Positions 39,175 through 48,862 of a DNA stretch of 64,000 nucleotides are shown here, piece by piece. Numbering within the stretch: position 1 is the stretch's first letter; every line of letters starts with the position of its first letter. Origin of the DNA: Nitrosomonadales bacterium (lineage in GTDB: Bacteria; Pseudomonadota; Gammaproteobacteria; Burkholderiales; Methylophilaceae); NCBI GenBank assembly GCA_024642775.1, contig JAHEAL010000001.1, forward strand, positions 92,586 through 156,585. Reading direction: 5' to 3'. Below the pieces are notes generated by a model. The model was not told the DNA's origin and ran no database searches. It saw nothing but the letters and a program-made list of their open reading frames with translations. Both the position numbers and the translations under genes were made by a program.

Positions 39175-39770
39175 TGCTTGAATTGGTATCAGAGCTGGAT
39201 GAGACATCGCTTTTGGTGGTCAATAAGTCCAAGTTTATTGGATTAGTTGTAAGATGCCCTGATTTAGAATCGCTAAAAGAAAAATTAAGTAAGCTGTGGG
39301 CGGAACACAAAAATACTAGTCACATTGTTTATGCACTTAGGACTTATTCTGAGATAAAGGGAATTAGTTCTTATTTTAGTGATGATGGAGAACCTTCAGG
39401 AACTGCGGGTAAACCGTTACTTGGTATCCTTGAGGGGAATGATATTATTAATACAGCGCTAATCGTTATTAGGTATTATGGAGGCATTAACCTGGGTACA
39501 GGAGGGCTGGTAAGAGCGTATAGCAAGACCGCAAAAGATATCTTTGATCAATGTAATTTCAAGAAATATATAACTCTAAAAAATTATAAAATAATATTAG
39601 ATTACAATTACTTAGATAATTTTATTAATGTTTTATCTAGATTTAATGGGGAAGTCATAGATCGAAATTTTGATGAAAATATTACAGTAAATTTTAAATT
39701 ACCCCTTAAAAACGAAGAGGAATTTAAAGCTATTTTGAAAACCAAGAATTTGGAAATAAACCATGCCTGA
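39174..39770 (+). CDS. YigZ/IMPACT family protein
   Basis: A 198-aa protein of the UPF0029/IMPACT family. The N-terminal domain shows NKSKFIGLVVRCPDLESLKEKL and the signature SYFSDDGEPSGTAGKPLLG and YYGGINLGTGGLVRAYSK. A second, short ferredoxin-like domain follows. The function in bacteria is not established. It starts at GTG, sharing the G of the fhs TAG stop, and overlaps rmuC by 8 bases. Confidence 0.92.
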   Translation: MLELVSELDETSLLVVNKSKFIGLVVRCPDLESLKEKLSKLWAEHKNTSHIVYALRTYSEIKGISSYFSDDGEPSGTAGKPLLGILEGNDIINTALIVIRYYGGINLGTGGLVRAYSKTAKDIFDQCNFKKYITLKNYKIILDYNYLDNFINVLSRFNGEVIDRNFDENITVNFKLPLKNEEEFKAILKTKNLEINHA

Positions 39771-41058
39771 TCTGTTAATTTTGTTTGTTATTTCATTGCT
39801 AATTTTGATTGTCGTTTTATTACTTAAGAAAGATAAAACCTCTGATTTGGATAAGGTATTGAGTGAGCAACATCGTAAAATATTATTGGATTTTAATGAT
39901 TCTTTAAATAAGGTTACCGATCGATTTAATAAACTGGTTAGTGAGGAATTTAAATATAACCGTGATGTTCTTGAGAGTTTAAAAATTACCCAACAAGAAA
40001 CCCTTAATCAGCTCAAATCGGATGTTCTCGAGAAGATTAATTCAAGCTTAAGGGATCAAGGCAAGGCTCAGCAGGAGTCAATTCAATCCTCTCTCAAAAA
40101 CACTACGTTTCAACTATTGGCGTCGGTTGAGTCTTTAACCAAGTCAGTAGATAGTCGTCTTGAGGAGATTACGGGCAAAGTTCATGAGAGATTAGAGGAG
40201 GGGTTTAAAAAGACAAATGCTACATTTGTTAGCGTGATGGAGCGTTTAGCAACTATCGATGAGGCACAAAAGAAAATTGATGGTTTGACTACAAACGTTG
40301 TTAGCCTTCAGGAATTACTTGGTGACAAGCGATCGCGTGGTGCCTATGGGGAACTTCAGTTGGAAGGATTGGTTAAAAATATTCTGCCTCCTGATTCATT
40401 TTCATTCCAACATTCTTTTAAAAATGGTCTCAGAGCAGATTGCGTATTATTTTTGCCCGAACCAACGGGTACTGTTGCTGTGGACTCAAAATTCCCAATG
40501 GAAAATTATCAAAAGATGTTTGATATTAAATTGAGCGAGGCAGAAAAGCTTAAAGCTGAAAAACAATTTAAGCTAGACGTTAAAAAACACATTAATGATA
40601 TTGCAAAAAAATATATCATTCCTGATGAAACTGCTGATGGTGCGGTGATGTTTGTCCCTGCAGAGGCTGTATTTGCAGAGATCCATGCTTATCATCCTGA
40701 ATTAATTCAAGAATCCTTAAATTATAAAGTATGGGTAGTTTCGCCGACGACATTGATGGCAGTTCTTAATACAGCGAGAGCAGTTTTAAAAGATGTTGAA
40801 ACTCGTAAACAGGTCCATATAATTAAGTCTGAGCTTGGTAAGCTAGGAAAAGAGTTTGATCGCTTTGACCAAAGAATGAAGAAGCTTGCGGACAATATTC
40901 GTCTTGCTCACGAAAATGCTCAAGATGTTCATGTAACTTCACAAAAGATCTCTCGACGGTTTTCTCAAATTGAAAAAGTAGAATTGGTGGATGACCCAAA
41001 TGACTTATTAGAGTTTGAAGATAGTTTAATTGAAAAAGGGGTAAAAGATGAGGATTAA
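39763..41058 (+). CDS. rmuC: DNA recombination protein RmuC
   Basis: A 431-aa protein with an N-terminal membrane anchor (about residues 3-21), a long coiled coil (about 25-175) and the RmuC nuclease-like domain containing RSRGAYGELQLEGLV, VDSKFPMENY and VWVVSPTTLMAVLNTAR. RmuC limits DNA rearrangements at inverted repeats in E. coli, and its PD-(D/E)XK-like fold suggests a nuclease. It overlaps its neighbours on both sides (8 and 11 bases). Confidence 0.94.
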   Translation: MPDLLILFVISLLILIVVLLLKKDKTSDLDKVLSEQHRKILLDFNDSLNKVTDRFNKLVSEEFKYNRDVLESLKITQQETLNQLKSDVLEKINSSLRDQGKAQQESIQSSLKNTTFQLLASVESLTKSVDSRLEEITGKVHERLEEGFKKTNATFVSVMERLATIDEAQKKIDGLTTNVVSLQELLGDKRSRGAYGELQLEGLVKNILPPDSFSFQHSFKNGLRADCVLFLPEPTGTVAVDSKFPMENYQKMFDIKLSEAEKLKAEKQFKLDVKKHINDIAKKYIIPDETADGAVMFVPAEAVFAEIHAYHPELIQESLNYKVWVVSPTTLMAVLNTARAVLKDVETRKQVHIIKSELGKLGKEFDRFDQRMKKLADNIRLAHENAQDVHVTSQKISRRFSQIEKVELVDDPNDLLEFEDSLIEKGVKDED

Positions 41059-41302
41059 TGTCTTATTCTTTGCCAAGCTTCGCGAGGAAGTTGGTGAAAA
41101 TAAACTCAGTATTAATCTTGAAGAGTTTTCTTCTGCCACCATCAAGGATTTATTTGATGACTTATCAACAAACTATAAAAGATTGAGTTTATATAAAGGA
41201 GAAATCAAGGCGGCACTGAACCAGGAGATGGTGAAAGACTGGAACGTTAAAATATCAGATGGAGATGAAATTGCTTTTTTCCCTCCTATTACGGGTGGAT
41301 AA
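41048..41302 (+). CDS. moaD: molybdopterin synthase sulfur carrier subunit
   Basis: Ubiquitin-like protein of 84 aa whose C-terminal Gly-Gly (IAFFPPITGG) is thiocarboxylated and donates sulfur to form molybdopterin. The N-terminal NVLFFAKLREEVG is typical of MoaD. The stop is followed directly, in the same frame, by the moaE ATG (TAAATG). The rest of the moa pathway is not in this window. Confidence 0.95.
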   Translation: MRINVLFFAKLREEVGENKLSINLEEFSSATIKDLFDDLSTNYKRLSLYKGEIKAALNQEMVKDWNVKISDGDEIAFFPPITGG

Positions 41303-41761
41303 ATGACCGTTTTTGTCCAAAATAAAGACTTTAAAGCCGGTGAGACTATAAATAGGCTGTCAAAAGAAAATACTACAGGTGCTGTGGTATCTTTTGTTGG
41401 TTTTGTCCGATCTTTTTATGACGGTCAAAGTGATGCTAAAGATATGAAATTGGAGATTGAGCACTATCCAAAAATGACTTTAAAATCTTTGGAGCAAATT
41501 GAACAAGAGGCTAGATTGCGTTGGTCAATTAATAATGTAGAAATCATTCATCGCTTTGGTGAATTAAAAATGAATGATCAGATAGTCCTAGTTGCAGTAT
41601 CTTCGTCACACCGAAAAGAAGCTTTTTTAGCATGTGAATTCATTATTGATTACCTTAAGACAGAAGCGCCATTCTGGAAAAAAGAAATCACCGATTCAAA
41701 AGAAGAGAAATGGGTAGAAATTAAAGAGGCGGACATTAATAAAAAAAATAATTGGCTTTAG
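41303..41761 (+). CDS. moaE: molybdopterin synthase catalytic subunit
   Basis: Large subunit of molybdopterin synthase, 152 aa, converting precursor Z with sulfur from MoaD. The segments GAVVSFVGFVRSFYDG, LEIEHYPKMTLKSLEQI, IHRFGELKMNDQIVLVAVSSSHRKEAFLACEFIIDYLKTEAPFWKKE carry the conserved histidine, arginine and lysine residues of the active site. It is adjacent to moaD with no gap, as expected for a heterotetramer. Its presence implies a molybdoenzyme somewhere in the genome. Confidence 0.96.
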   Translation: MTVFVQNKDFKAGETINRLSKENTTGAVVSFVGFVRSFYDGQSDAKDMKLEIEHYPKMTLKSLEQIEQEARLRWSINNVEIIHRFGELKMNDQIVLVAVSSSHRKEAFLACEFIIDYLKTEAPFWKKEITDSKEEKWVEIKEADINKKNNWL

Positions 41762-41772
41762 ATGTTTTTAAA

Positions 41773-41860
41773 TTGCACGTACTTTTAAAATATTATTGCA
41801 AATAAGTTGCAAAACATTATCTTTTTATGGTTTTGTCTTAATTTATTGTATTCTTATATT
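41773..41860 (+). promoter_or_regulatory. galU promoter with upstream TTGCA repeats
   Basis: TTGTCT (41833-41838) and TATATT (41855-41860) are spaced by 16 bases. Upstream, TTGCA occurs three times (41773, 41796 and 41807) at offsets of 23 and 11 bases, near whole turns of the helix, which would suit a protein-binding site. The remaining leader to the galU ATG is AT-rich with no hairpin seen. Confidence 0.45.
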
Positions 41861-41895
41861 GTTTCTTTATTTATTTGATAATTAATATAACGTTT

Positions 41896-42759
41896 ATGGC
41901 TTTACTTAAAAAAATTATTTTCCCTGTTGCCGGTCTTGGTTCGCGATTTTTACCAGCGACTAAAGCTACCCCAAAAGAAATGCTTCCAATTGTCGATAAG
42001 CCCCTGATTCAGTATGCAGTTGAGGAGGCTATTGATGCTGGTTTTACCGATTTAATTTTTATTACCGGTAAGTCAAAGAGAGCAATTACAGATCATTTTG
42101 ATTCCTCGCTAGAGAGTTTTTCTAATCTTGATGAAAAAAAAGTTAGCTTGATGAATGAGATGAATAATATTATTCCAAAAGGTGTTTCATGTATCTACAT
42201 AAGGCAAGGTGAGCCGCTGGGGCTTGGCCATGCCATTCTTCAAGCAAAGCCAGTTGTAGGCAATGAGCCTTTTGCAGTTTCGCTGGCGGACGACCTTATT
42301 GATGCAGCACCAGGAGTTTTGAAGCAACTTGTGGAGAAGTATGAAGAAACAAATGATTCTGTCATTGCTGTTCAGAAAATTGATAAGTCTGATTCAAATA
42401 AATATGGAATTATAGATTCAAACAACTTTGATTCGGATTTAGTTAAATTAACGGGAATTGTCGAAAAGCCTGACCCAGACTTTGCACCATCTAATTTAGG
42501 AGTTGTAGGTCGATATGTGTTTAACAATAACCTAATGGATTATCTTGAAAAAACAACTTTTGGGGCAGGGCATGAAATTCAGCTAACGGATGGCATAAAG
42601 CTCATGTTAAAACAAAATAATATTTACGCATATTCTTTTGAAGGACGGCGTTATGATTGTGGTTCGAAACTGGGTTATCTAATGGCTAATGTCGACTATG
42701 GTTTAAAGCATACTGAGCTTGGACCAGCTTTAAAAGAATATCTAAAAACAAAAATTTAA
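41896..42759 (+). CDS. galU: UTP-glucose-1-phosphate uridylyltransferase
   Basis: Makes UDP-glucose for polysaccharide and lipopolysaccharide synthesis. From the ATG at 41896 it is 287 aa and begins MALLKKIIFPVAGLGSRFLPATKATPKEMLP, the expected nucleotidyltransferase start. A TTG seven codons upstream gives an unusual extension and was not used. Conserved VEKPDPDFAPSNLG and GRRYDCGSKLGYL segments follow. It shares one base with the next gene (TAATG). Confidence 0.96.
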   Translation: MALLKKIIFPVAGLGSRFLPATKATPKEMLPIVDKPLIQYAVEEAIDAGFTDLIFITGKSKRAITDHFDSSLESFSNLDEKKVSLMNEMNNIIPKGVSCIYIRQGEPLGLGHAILQAKPVVGNEPFAVSLADDLIDAAPGVLKQLVEKYEETNDSVIAVQKIDKSDSNKYGIIDSNNFDSDLVKLTGIVEKPDPDFAPSNLGVVGRYVFNNNLMDYLEKTTFGAGHEIQLTDGIKLMLKQNNIYAYSFEGRRYDCGSKLGYLMANVDYGLKHTELGPALKEYLKTKI

Positions 42760-43295
42760 TGAATTCCTCAAAAAGTGATAACCAGCTTTATAGTTACGAT
42801 GAAATTGTAGGAGAAATAAAAGCAATATCCCTTAAAATTAATCAAAAAATTGCAGGCTTTGAAGAGGTAGTTTTTTGTCCATTAATGACCGGAGCTTTGG
42901 TTTTTTCTGGCCACCTTTTCCCTCAAATTAGTCATCCACGAATTACTCTTTCTTACCTTCATTTTAGTCGTTATAAAAATGACCAAGGATCCCTAAATGG
43001 AGACTGGTTATTTAAGCCATCAAGGGATGAGGTGTTAAACAAACATATTTTAATTATTGATGATATTTTAGATGAAGGTGTTACACTGAATGAAGCAAAA
43101 AAGTGTTTATTGGCTCTTGGAGCAAAAACGGTAACAACTGCAGTCCTTTTTTACAAACCTAACCAAAAATCAAATTTTAGTGCTGATTTTATAGGTCTTT
43201 CATTACCAAATGAGTATGTTTATGGTTTTGGTTTAGATGCTTCAGGACTGTTTAGGAACTTACCAAACTTATATATTAAAAATGTCAAAAAATAA
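42759..43295 (+). CDS. hypoxanthine-guanine phosphoribosyltransferase-like protein
   Basis: Type I phosphoribosyltransferase of 178 aa. The PRPP-binding loop HILIIDDILDEGVTL (about residues 105-119) is clear, and the flanking VFCPLMTGALVFSG and SLPNEYVYGFGLD segments resemble the betaproteobacterial HGPRT-like group that salvages hypoxanthine and guanine. The purine specificity is inferred. It follows galU with a one-base overlap and overlaps rnr by 14 bases. Confidence 0.85.
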   Translation: MNSSKSDNQLYSYDEIVGEIKAISLKINQKIAGFEEVVFCPLMTGALVFSGHLFPQISHPRITLSYLHFSRYKNDQGSLNGDWLFKPSRDEVLNKHILIIDDILDEGVTLNEAKKCLLALGAKTVTTAVLFYKPNQKSNFSADFIGLSLPNEYVYGFGLDASGLFRNLPNLYIKNVKK

Positions 43296-45441
43296 ATCAA
43301 AGGATCCTTTCTTTAAAAGGGAGTCAAAGAACTATAAAAACCCAATCCCCAGTCGAGAGTTTATTCTGGAAGTCATGAAAGAGCATGGAGCTCCAATAAA
43401 ATTTAATGAATTAGTACGAGTACTTAGCATTAAAAAGAGTGAAGAAGAAATTTTATCCAGACGATTAAAAGCAATGAGGCGAGATGGTCAAATTTTAAAG
43501 AATCGAAGAGATATTTTTTGTATTGCTGAAAAATTAAATTGCATTGCTGGCAGGGTACAAGGTCATGCCGATGGTTATGGTTTTCTTATTCCAGATGACC
43601 CCGACAGTAACGATGTTTTTTTAAACCAAAGAGAAATGTCGAAGGTATTTCATAACGATCGCGTGATGGTTCAAATTTCAGGTTTTGATCGAAAAGGAAA
43701 GTCTGAAGGGACAATAATTGAAATATTAGAGCGAAAGAATACGGTTTTAGTTGGAAGAGTAATTCAATCGCATGGCGTCACTATTGTTTCAGCAGAAGAC
43801 AAAAGGATTCATCAAGACATTCTTGTCCCTTACGGGAAAGATCAAAACGCTAAACCCGGTGATATTGTTGAGGTTGAGATTACCACACAACCAGCCATGA
43901 ATATTAAACCTATGGGCCAGGTAATAGAAATTATTGGGAAATTGGATGATAGTGGAATTGAGATTGAGATTGCCCTTCGAAAGCATAGCCTTCCATTCAG
44001 GTTTGATAAAAAGATAGATAAAGAATTAACAAAAATAAAAGATATTACTGAAAAAGATCTTAAAGGTAGGATAGATCTTAGAAATCAACATTTTGTAACC
44101 ATTGATGGTGAAACAGCTAAAGATTTTGATGATGCAGTATACGCTGAAAAAAAAGGGGATCAGTATCGTTTGATTGTTGCGATTGCCGACGTAAGTCATT
44201 ATGTAAAAGAAGGAACCGCCCTTGATGAGGAGGCACTGAATCGTGGTAATTCTGTTTATTTTCCCAGAAGAGTTATCCCAATGCTCCCTGAATTATTGTC
44301 AAATGGCTTATGTTCTCTAAATCCAAACGTAGATCGATTAGTCTTAGTCTGTGACATGAATCTTTCAAAAGAGGGTGAAGTGTTGAATTACTCCTTTTAT
44401 CCTTCAGTAATTAACTCAAAAAATCGATTAACTTACACTCTTGTTAGTGAATTAATTTTTAAAAATCTTGGGAAAGAGAGTCAATCTCAAGAGCTTTTGG
44501 AGCGATTGAGCGTTTTAAAAGAAGTTTATCTGCTTCTCAGTAAGCAAAGGGAAAATAGGAAAGCGATTGATTTTGATAGAATTGAATCACAGATTATATT
44601 TAATGAGTCGGGAAAAATTGACAACATAGTTCCTTTAGAAAGAAATGAGGCCCATAGGGTTATTGAAGAGTGCATGTTAGCGGCAAATGTTAGCGCCGCT
44701 GATTTTTTATTAAAAAATAAGTCTGGAATATTTAGGAACCATGAAAAGCCTAAAGAGGAAAAATTGGAAATATTAAAATCCGTAATGTCAGATTTTAAAG
44801 TTCATATGGACGGTGGCATCAATCCAGATGTAAAAGATTACGGATTACTCTTGGAGAAAATCAAGACCAGAGAGAACTATCAGATGTTACAAACCATGAT
44901 ACTCAGATCAATGCAGCAGGCCAACTACAGCTCAGAAAACAAGGGACACTTTGGATTAGCTTACGACAAGTACACCCACTTTACCTCCCCCATTAGAAGG
45001 TACCCCGATCTTGTTGTGCATAGAATGATTAAGTCCTTAGTGATAGACAAAAAATATCCAAAGAAAAACTTGGAGTCAATTGCCAATCACTGTTCTTCAA
45101 CTGAAAGAAGGGCGGATGAAGCGACAAGAGATGTCGAAACATGGCTAAAATGCTTTTTTATGAAAGATAAAATTGGTGAAAAATTTGAAGTAATAACCTC
45201 AAGTGTCACTAATTTTGGGTTGTTTGTTGAAATTCCTAGCCTTCACATTGAAGGATTATTGCATGTTACTGAACTTGGAACAGACTATTTCATTTTCAAT
45301 AAAGAAAAACAGATGCTTGAAGGTGAAAAAACAAAAAATAAATTTAGACTTGGCGACGAGTTGTTAGTTAAACTTATCCGTGTTGACCTTGAACTTGGTA
45401 AGATTGATTTTACGTTAATAAAGAAAATAAAAAATGCATAA
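43282..45441 (+). CDS. rnr: ribonuclease R
   Basis: Processive 3'-5' exoribonuclease of the RNB family, active on structured RNA. From the ATG at 43282 it is 719 aa, starting MSKNKSKDPFFKRESKNYKNPIPSREFILEVM. The order is an N-terminal helix-turn-helix-like region, cold-shock domains, the RNB domain with DFDDAVYAEKKGDQYRLIVAIADVSHYV, and a C-terminal S1 domain (FGLFVEIPSLHIEGLLHV). A frame extension to 43237 lies wholly inside the upstream gene and lacks family similarity. It is followed by rlmB with an 8-base overlap, the standard rnr-rlmB pair. Confidence 0.95.
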   Translation: MSKNKSKDPFFKRESKNYKNPIPSREFILEVMKEHGAPIKFNELVRVLSIKKSEEEILSRRLKAMRRDGQILKNRRDIFCIAEKLNCIAGRVQGHADGYGFLIPDDPDSNDVFLNQREMSKVFHNDRVMVQISGFDRKGKSEGTIIEILERKNTVLVGRVIQSHGVTIVSAEDKRIHQDILVPYGKDQNAKPGDIVEVEITTQPAMNIKPMGQVIEIIGKLDDSGIEIEIALRKHSLPFRFDKKIDKELTKIKDITEKDLKGRIDLRNQHFVTIDGETAKDFDDAVYAEKKGDQYRLIVAIADVSHYVKEGTALDEEALNRGNSVYFPRRVIPMLPELLSNGLCSLNPNVDRLVLVCDMNLSKEGEVLNYSFYPSVINSKNRLTYTLVSELIFKNLGKESQSQELLERLSVLKEVYLLLSKQRENRKAIDFDRIESQIIFNESGKIDNIVPLERNEAHRVIEECMLAANVSAADFLLKNKSGIFRNHEKPKEEKLEILKSVMSDFKVHMDGGINPDVKDYGLLLEKIKTRENYQMLQTMILRSMQQANYSSENKGHFGLAYDKYTHFTSPIRRYPDLVVHRMIKSLVIDKKYPKKNLESIANHCSSTERRADEATRDVETWLKCFFMKDKIGEKFEVITSSVTNFGLFVEIPSLHIEGLLHVTELGTDYFIFNKEKQMLEGEKTKNKFRLGDELLVKLIRVDLELGKIDFTLIKKIKNA

Positions 45442-46168
45442 TTATTTATACGGGATACACGCGATTGAGTCTGCGCTGTCGAAAACTAATGAAATCGAAC
45501 AAATCTACCTAAACAAAGATGGAAATACTTCAAAATTTACCAAAATAATTGAATATGCTCAACAAAAAAAATTGATTGTAAATTTTGTTGATCGAAATCA
45601 CTTAAATAAGATGGTCGGAGATGTTATTCATCAAGGCGTTGTGGCAAAACAAAATAAGAACCAAAAAAAAAATCAGGACATTGAAGATTTTCTTGAGTCA
45701 AATAAAGAGCAATTGTTTTTTTTAATTTTAGATGAAGTACAAGATCCTCATAACCTTGGTGCTTGTTTTAGAATTGCAAGTGCATTTAATTTAAGTGGAA
45801 TTATTGCACCTAAAAATAATTCCGTTGGTATTACCCCTGTAGTTGAAAAAGTTGCCAGTGGCTCAGTGAATCATGTACCATTTTTTCAGGTTACAAACCT
45901 CTCTAGAACTATTGATCTACTTAAAGAAAATAATATCTTTATCTATGCTGCTGATGGCTACTCTGATTTTTCAATATATGATGAAAAGTTTTCAGGTAAT
46001 GTTGCCTTGGTAATGGGATCTGAGGGAAAAGGTATTAGAAGGCTAACCAAAGAAAAATGCGACGTAATTTTTTCCATCCCCATGCAAGGCTCAATGGAAA
46101 GCTTGAATGTTTCTGTCGCTACCGGAATTTGTATCTCTGAGATACGAAGAAAACTATCTCAATTTTAG
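45434..46168 (+). CDS. rlmB: 23S rRNA (guanosine-2'-O-)-methyltransferase
   Basis: SPOUT (TrmH-type) methyltransferase of G2251 in 23S rRNA; 244 aa. An N-terminal substrate-binding domain (LYGIHAIESALSKTNEIEQIYLNKD) precedes the knotted catalytic domain with LDEVQDPHNLGACFRIA, VMGSEGKGIRRL and IPMQGSMESLNVSVATGI. It overlaps rnr by 8 bases. Its 3' end overlaps the mqo gene on the opposite strand by 15 bases. Confidence 0.96.
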   Translation: MHNYLYGIHAIESALSKTNEIEQIYLNKDGNTSKFTKIIEYAQQKKLIVNFVDRNHLNKMVGDVIHQGVVAKQNKNQKKNQDIEDFLESNKEQLFFLILDEVQDPHNLGACFRIASAFNLSGIIAPKNNSVGITPVVEKVASGSVNHVPFFQVTNLSRTIDLLKENNIFIYAADGYSDFSIYDEKFSGNVALVMGSEGKGIRRLTKEKCDVIFSIPMQGSMESLNVSVATGICISEIRRKLSQF

Positions 46169-47611
46169 AATTTTCTGATATTGATCTCTTATCTTTTTAA
46201 GCAATGAAGGATTTTGATTTAATCGGATACCATAACTTGGAAAAATTTTTTTTAATTTACTTTTGCTTTTAGAGTTTTTTGCAATAAAGCAATTCTCAAC
46301 AATATCAAGCATTGAGGATGCTGATACGGAAGCCCCAGGAGAAGCTCCCAGAAGAGCAGCTAAGCTCTTATCTTTTTTGTAAATAATTTCAGTACCAAAT
46401 TCCAATTTTCCAGAAAAGCGACTGGAAGGTTTTATTATTTGTACTCTTTGCCCTGCATTTATTAAGCGCCAATCCTTTTCACTCGCGAAAGGATAAAACT
46501 TTTTTAGATGCTTCATTCTGCTTGAATGGGTCATTAAAACTTGTTGGATAAGATATTTTAGTAAATTCAGATTTTTGAAAAATACAGTGATTATTTCTTT
46601 CAAATTTGAAAATTTAATAGATCTTGGAAAGTCTAGTAATGAACCACTTTTTAAAAATTTAAATGTAAATCCAGCAAATGGGCCAAATAACAAACAGTCT
46701 TTTCCATTAATTTTTCTTATATCCAGGTGAGGAACTGACATAGGAGGCGACCCAGTTTCGGCTTGGCTATATACCTTACCCTGGTGATTATTGATTACAT
46801 TGCTTTTGTTACAAATTAGCCATCTTCCACTAATTGGAAACGCAGCATAACCCTTTGACTCTTTTATTTTTAGTTGTTGCAAAATTTTTATTGTATTTCC
46901 ACCGGCCCCTAGAAAAATGAAGTCAGATTCAATTTCTGGCTTGTGGGAAAAAATTTGATATTTTTTATTTTTGTTAGTAACTTTATGTACCTCAGTATTT
47001 TGTAAGACTTTAAAGTTTTTATTCTTCTTTAGTCTTTTTATCATCAACTGAGTTAGGGCTCCAAAATTAACATCTGTACCATTTTCGTAATAGGTTAATG
47101 CGACATGCTTTAATTTTTTTCTTCCTTTGATTAGGAGTGGAAATTTCTTTTCAATCATCTTGGCAGATTCTAGAAAAGTCATATTTTTAAACAAGGGTTG
47201 TATTTTTAACCTTTCGTACCTTTCTTTCAAAAATGCCACATCTGATTTATTCCATACAAAGCTAGCATGTGGAGATTTGGTTATGAATTTTTTAGGGTTT
47301 ATATTTTCACTCTTCGTAATGAAAGACCATAGTTGAAGCGATAATTCATACATTTCAGATATTTCGACAGCTTTTGACTCATCGATTGTTCCATTTTTTT
47401 TTGGAGTGTAATTAAGCTCACAGTTTCCAGCATGGCCTGTACCAGCGTTATTTAGAACGTCTGAACTTTCTTGGCCACATTTTGATAGTTTTTCATATAT
47501 TGTTATTCGCAAATCGGGATTTATTTCGTGAAGAATTGTGGCTAAGGTCGCGCTCATGATACCACCGCCAATCATCACTACATCAACTTGTTTTACACTT
47601 TTATTTTGCAT
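46154..47611 (-). CDS. mqo: malate:quinone oxidoreductase
   Basis: Membrane-associated FAD enzyme passing electrons from malate to quinone; 485 aa. The FAD-binding start VDVVMIGGGIMSATLATILHE, the NNAGTGHAGNCELNYTP segment and the late INAGQRVQII region with ALLGASPGASVSAS define Mqo. The protein is unusually lysine-rich, which follows the low GC of the gene. It is transcribed alone, with a TATAAT 6 bases before the ATG and no ribosome site, so a leaderless mRNA is likely. Confidence 0.95.
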   Translation of the reverse strand: MQNKSVKQVDVVMIGGGIMSATLATILHEINPDLRITIYEKLSKCGQESSDVLNNAGTGHAGNCELNYTPKKNGTIDESKAVEISEMYELSLQLWSFITKSENINPKKFITKSPHASFVWNKSDVAFLKERYERLKIQPLFKNMTFLESAKMIEKKFPLLIKGRKKLKHVALTYYENGTDVNFGALTQLMIKRLKKNKNFKVLQNTEVHKVTNKNKKYQIFSHKPEIESDFIFLGAGGNTIKILQQLKIKESKGYAAFPISGRWLICNKSNVINNHQGKVYSQAETGSPPMSVPHLDIRKINGKDCLLFGPFAGFTFKFLKSGSLLDFPRSIKFSNLKEIITVFFKNLNLLKYLIQQVLMTHSSRMKHLKKFYPFASEKDWRLINAGQRVQIIKPSSRFSGKLEFGTEIIYKKDKSLAALLGASPGASVSASSMLDIVENCFIAKNSKSKSKLKKIFPSYGIRLNQNPSLLKKIRDQYQKILKLR

Positions 47612-47617
47612 CGAGTT

Positions 47618-47623
47618 ATTATA
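47618..47623 (-). promoter_or_regulatory. -10 element placed for a leaderless mqo transcript
   Basis: On the minus strand a perfect TATAAT is followed by exactly 6 bases (AACTCG) and the mqo ATG at 47611. The whole divergent gap to the antiporter gene is 39 bases, which leaves no room for a conventional leader. Confidence 0.6.
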
Positions 47624-47650
47624 TGAAATTATTATTTAAAGTCTTATATT

Positions 47651-48862
47651 ATGTATCAAATTATACTATCAGTAGGCCTTTTAATTTTCTTTGCTCATGC
47701 ATTGAGCTATATTTTCAAAAAAACTTTCATTCCTGATGTGTTAATTTTGATTATATTTGGAATTCTTCTTGGACCAATATTGCATTATATCAACCCAAGT
47801 GACTTTGGGAAAATTGGTAGCGTCATAACCACAATAGCATTGGTGGTTATTTTATTTGAGAGTGGTTGTTCGCTCAACTTCAAAGTTTTAATGAGTTCTT
47901 TTAAAACATCTGGTTATTTGACTTTGATCACTTTTTTTTCAACAGCAGCCATTGTTACTACCTTATCTTATGCATTCTTGGAATTAAATTATATTGCCAG
48001 TTTAATGTTGGGAGTTATATTAGGTGGAACATCATCTGCTGTTGTAGTGCCAATAACTGATGTCTTAAACATTTCAGCAAAAACTAAAACAACATTATTA
48101 TTAGAGTCGGCTGCTACTGATGTGCTTTGTATCTTAACGTTATTTTCATTGATTGAATTTTTTGAGTTGAATCAGGCTTTTAATATTCTTAAATTTATAT
48201 CAAGCATAGGCACATCTTTTGTGATGGCTATTGTGTTGGGATTTATTTCAGGTACGCTTTGGCTGATTATTATTGATAAATTAAAAAATTTCCCAAACAC
48301 CCTAACAACGACTATTGCTTGGCTTTTTATTATTTATGGTATCACTGAGAGCTTAGGTTATTCTGGACCTATTGCAGCATTAGCCTTTGGCCTAATTCTT
48401 ACCAATTATCAGTCATTCAGTCTTATTAACAACTATATCTTAGCTAAACACGATATAAAACCATTAACGAAAGTTGAGTTGGATTTTTATAAGGAATTAG
48501 TTTTCCTCTTAAAGATTTTTTTCTTCATATACCTTGGTATTCAATTTGAAATCAAGGAGTACAACCTTTTAGTTTTCTCAATTATTCTTGTCGTATTAGT
48601 TTTTGTTGCTCGAATTCCAGTAACTAAGGTGTTATTTAAAAATGATCCGTTTGAAGATAAGTCCTATATTTCGATGATGGCCCCAAAGGGTTTGGCTGCA
48701 GCAGTTTTAGCATCAATTCCATTTACTTACAATATTGAAGGATCAGATCAAATTATTGATATTGTTTCCATGGTGGTAATCTTCAGTATTATCTTATGTG
48801 CCTTGCTGGTAGTGCTTTTTAGATTTGCACTATTTAAAAAGTTATACCAAAAATTCTTTTAA
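47651..48862 (+). CDS. cation/proton antiporter (CPA family)
   Basis: Integral membrane protein of 403 aa with about twelve hydrophobic segments. The GTSSAVVVPITDVLNIS and LESAATDVLCILT segments (Glu, Ser and Asp in TM5-6) match the ion-binding region of NhaP-like Na+/H+ or K+/H+ antiporters. No cytoplasmic TrkA-C domain is present. The ion specificity is unknown. It is divergent from mqo with 39 bases between starts; a 12-bp hairpin follows the stop. Confidence 0.88.
   Translation: MYQIILSVGLLIFFAHALSYIFKKTFIPDVLILIIFGILLGPILHYINPSDFGKIGSVITTIALVVILFESGCSLNFKVLMSSFKTSGYLTLITFFSTAAIVTTLSYAFLELNYIASLMLGVILGGTSSAVVVPITDVLNISAKTKTTLLLESAATDVLCILTLFSLIEFFELNQAFNILKFISSIGTSFVMAIVLGFISGTLWLIIIDKLKNFPNTLTTTIAWLFIIYGITESLGYSGPIAALAFGLILTNYQSFSLINNYILAKHDIKPLTKVELDFYKELVFLLKIFFFIYLGIQFEIKEYNLLVFSIILVVLVFVARIPVTKVLFKNDPFEDKSYISMMAPKGLAAAVLASIPFTYNIEGSDQIIDIVSMVVIFSIILCALLVVLFRFALFKKLYQKFF

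Noticed and set aside
43237-43281. N-terminal extension of rnr
   Set aside because: It is fully inside the phosphoribosyltransferase gene and does not resemble RNase R.
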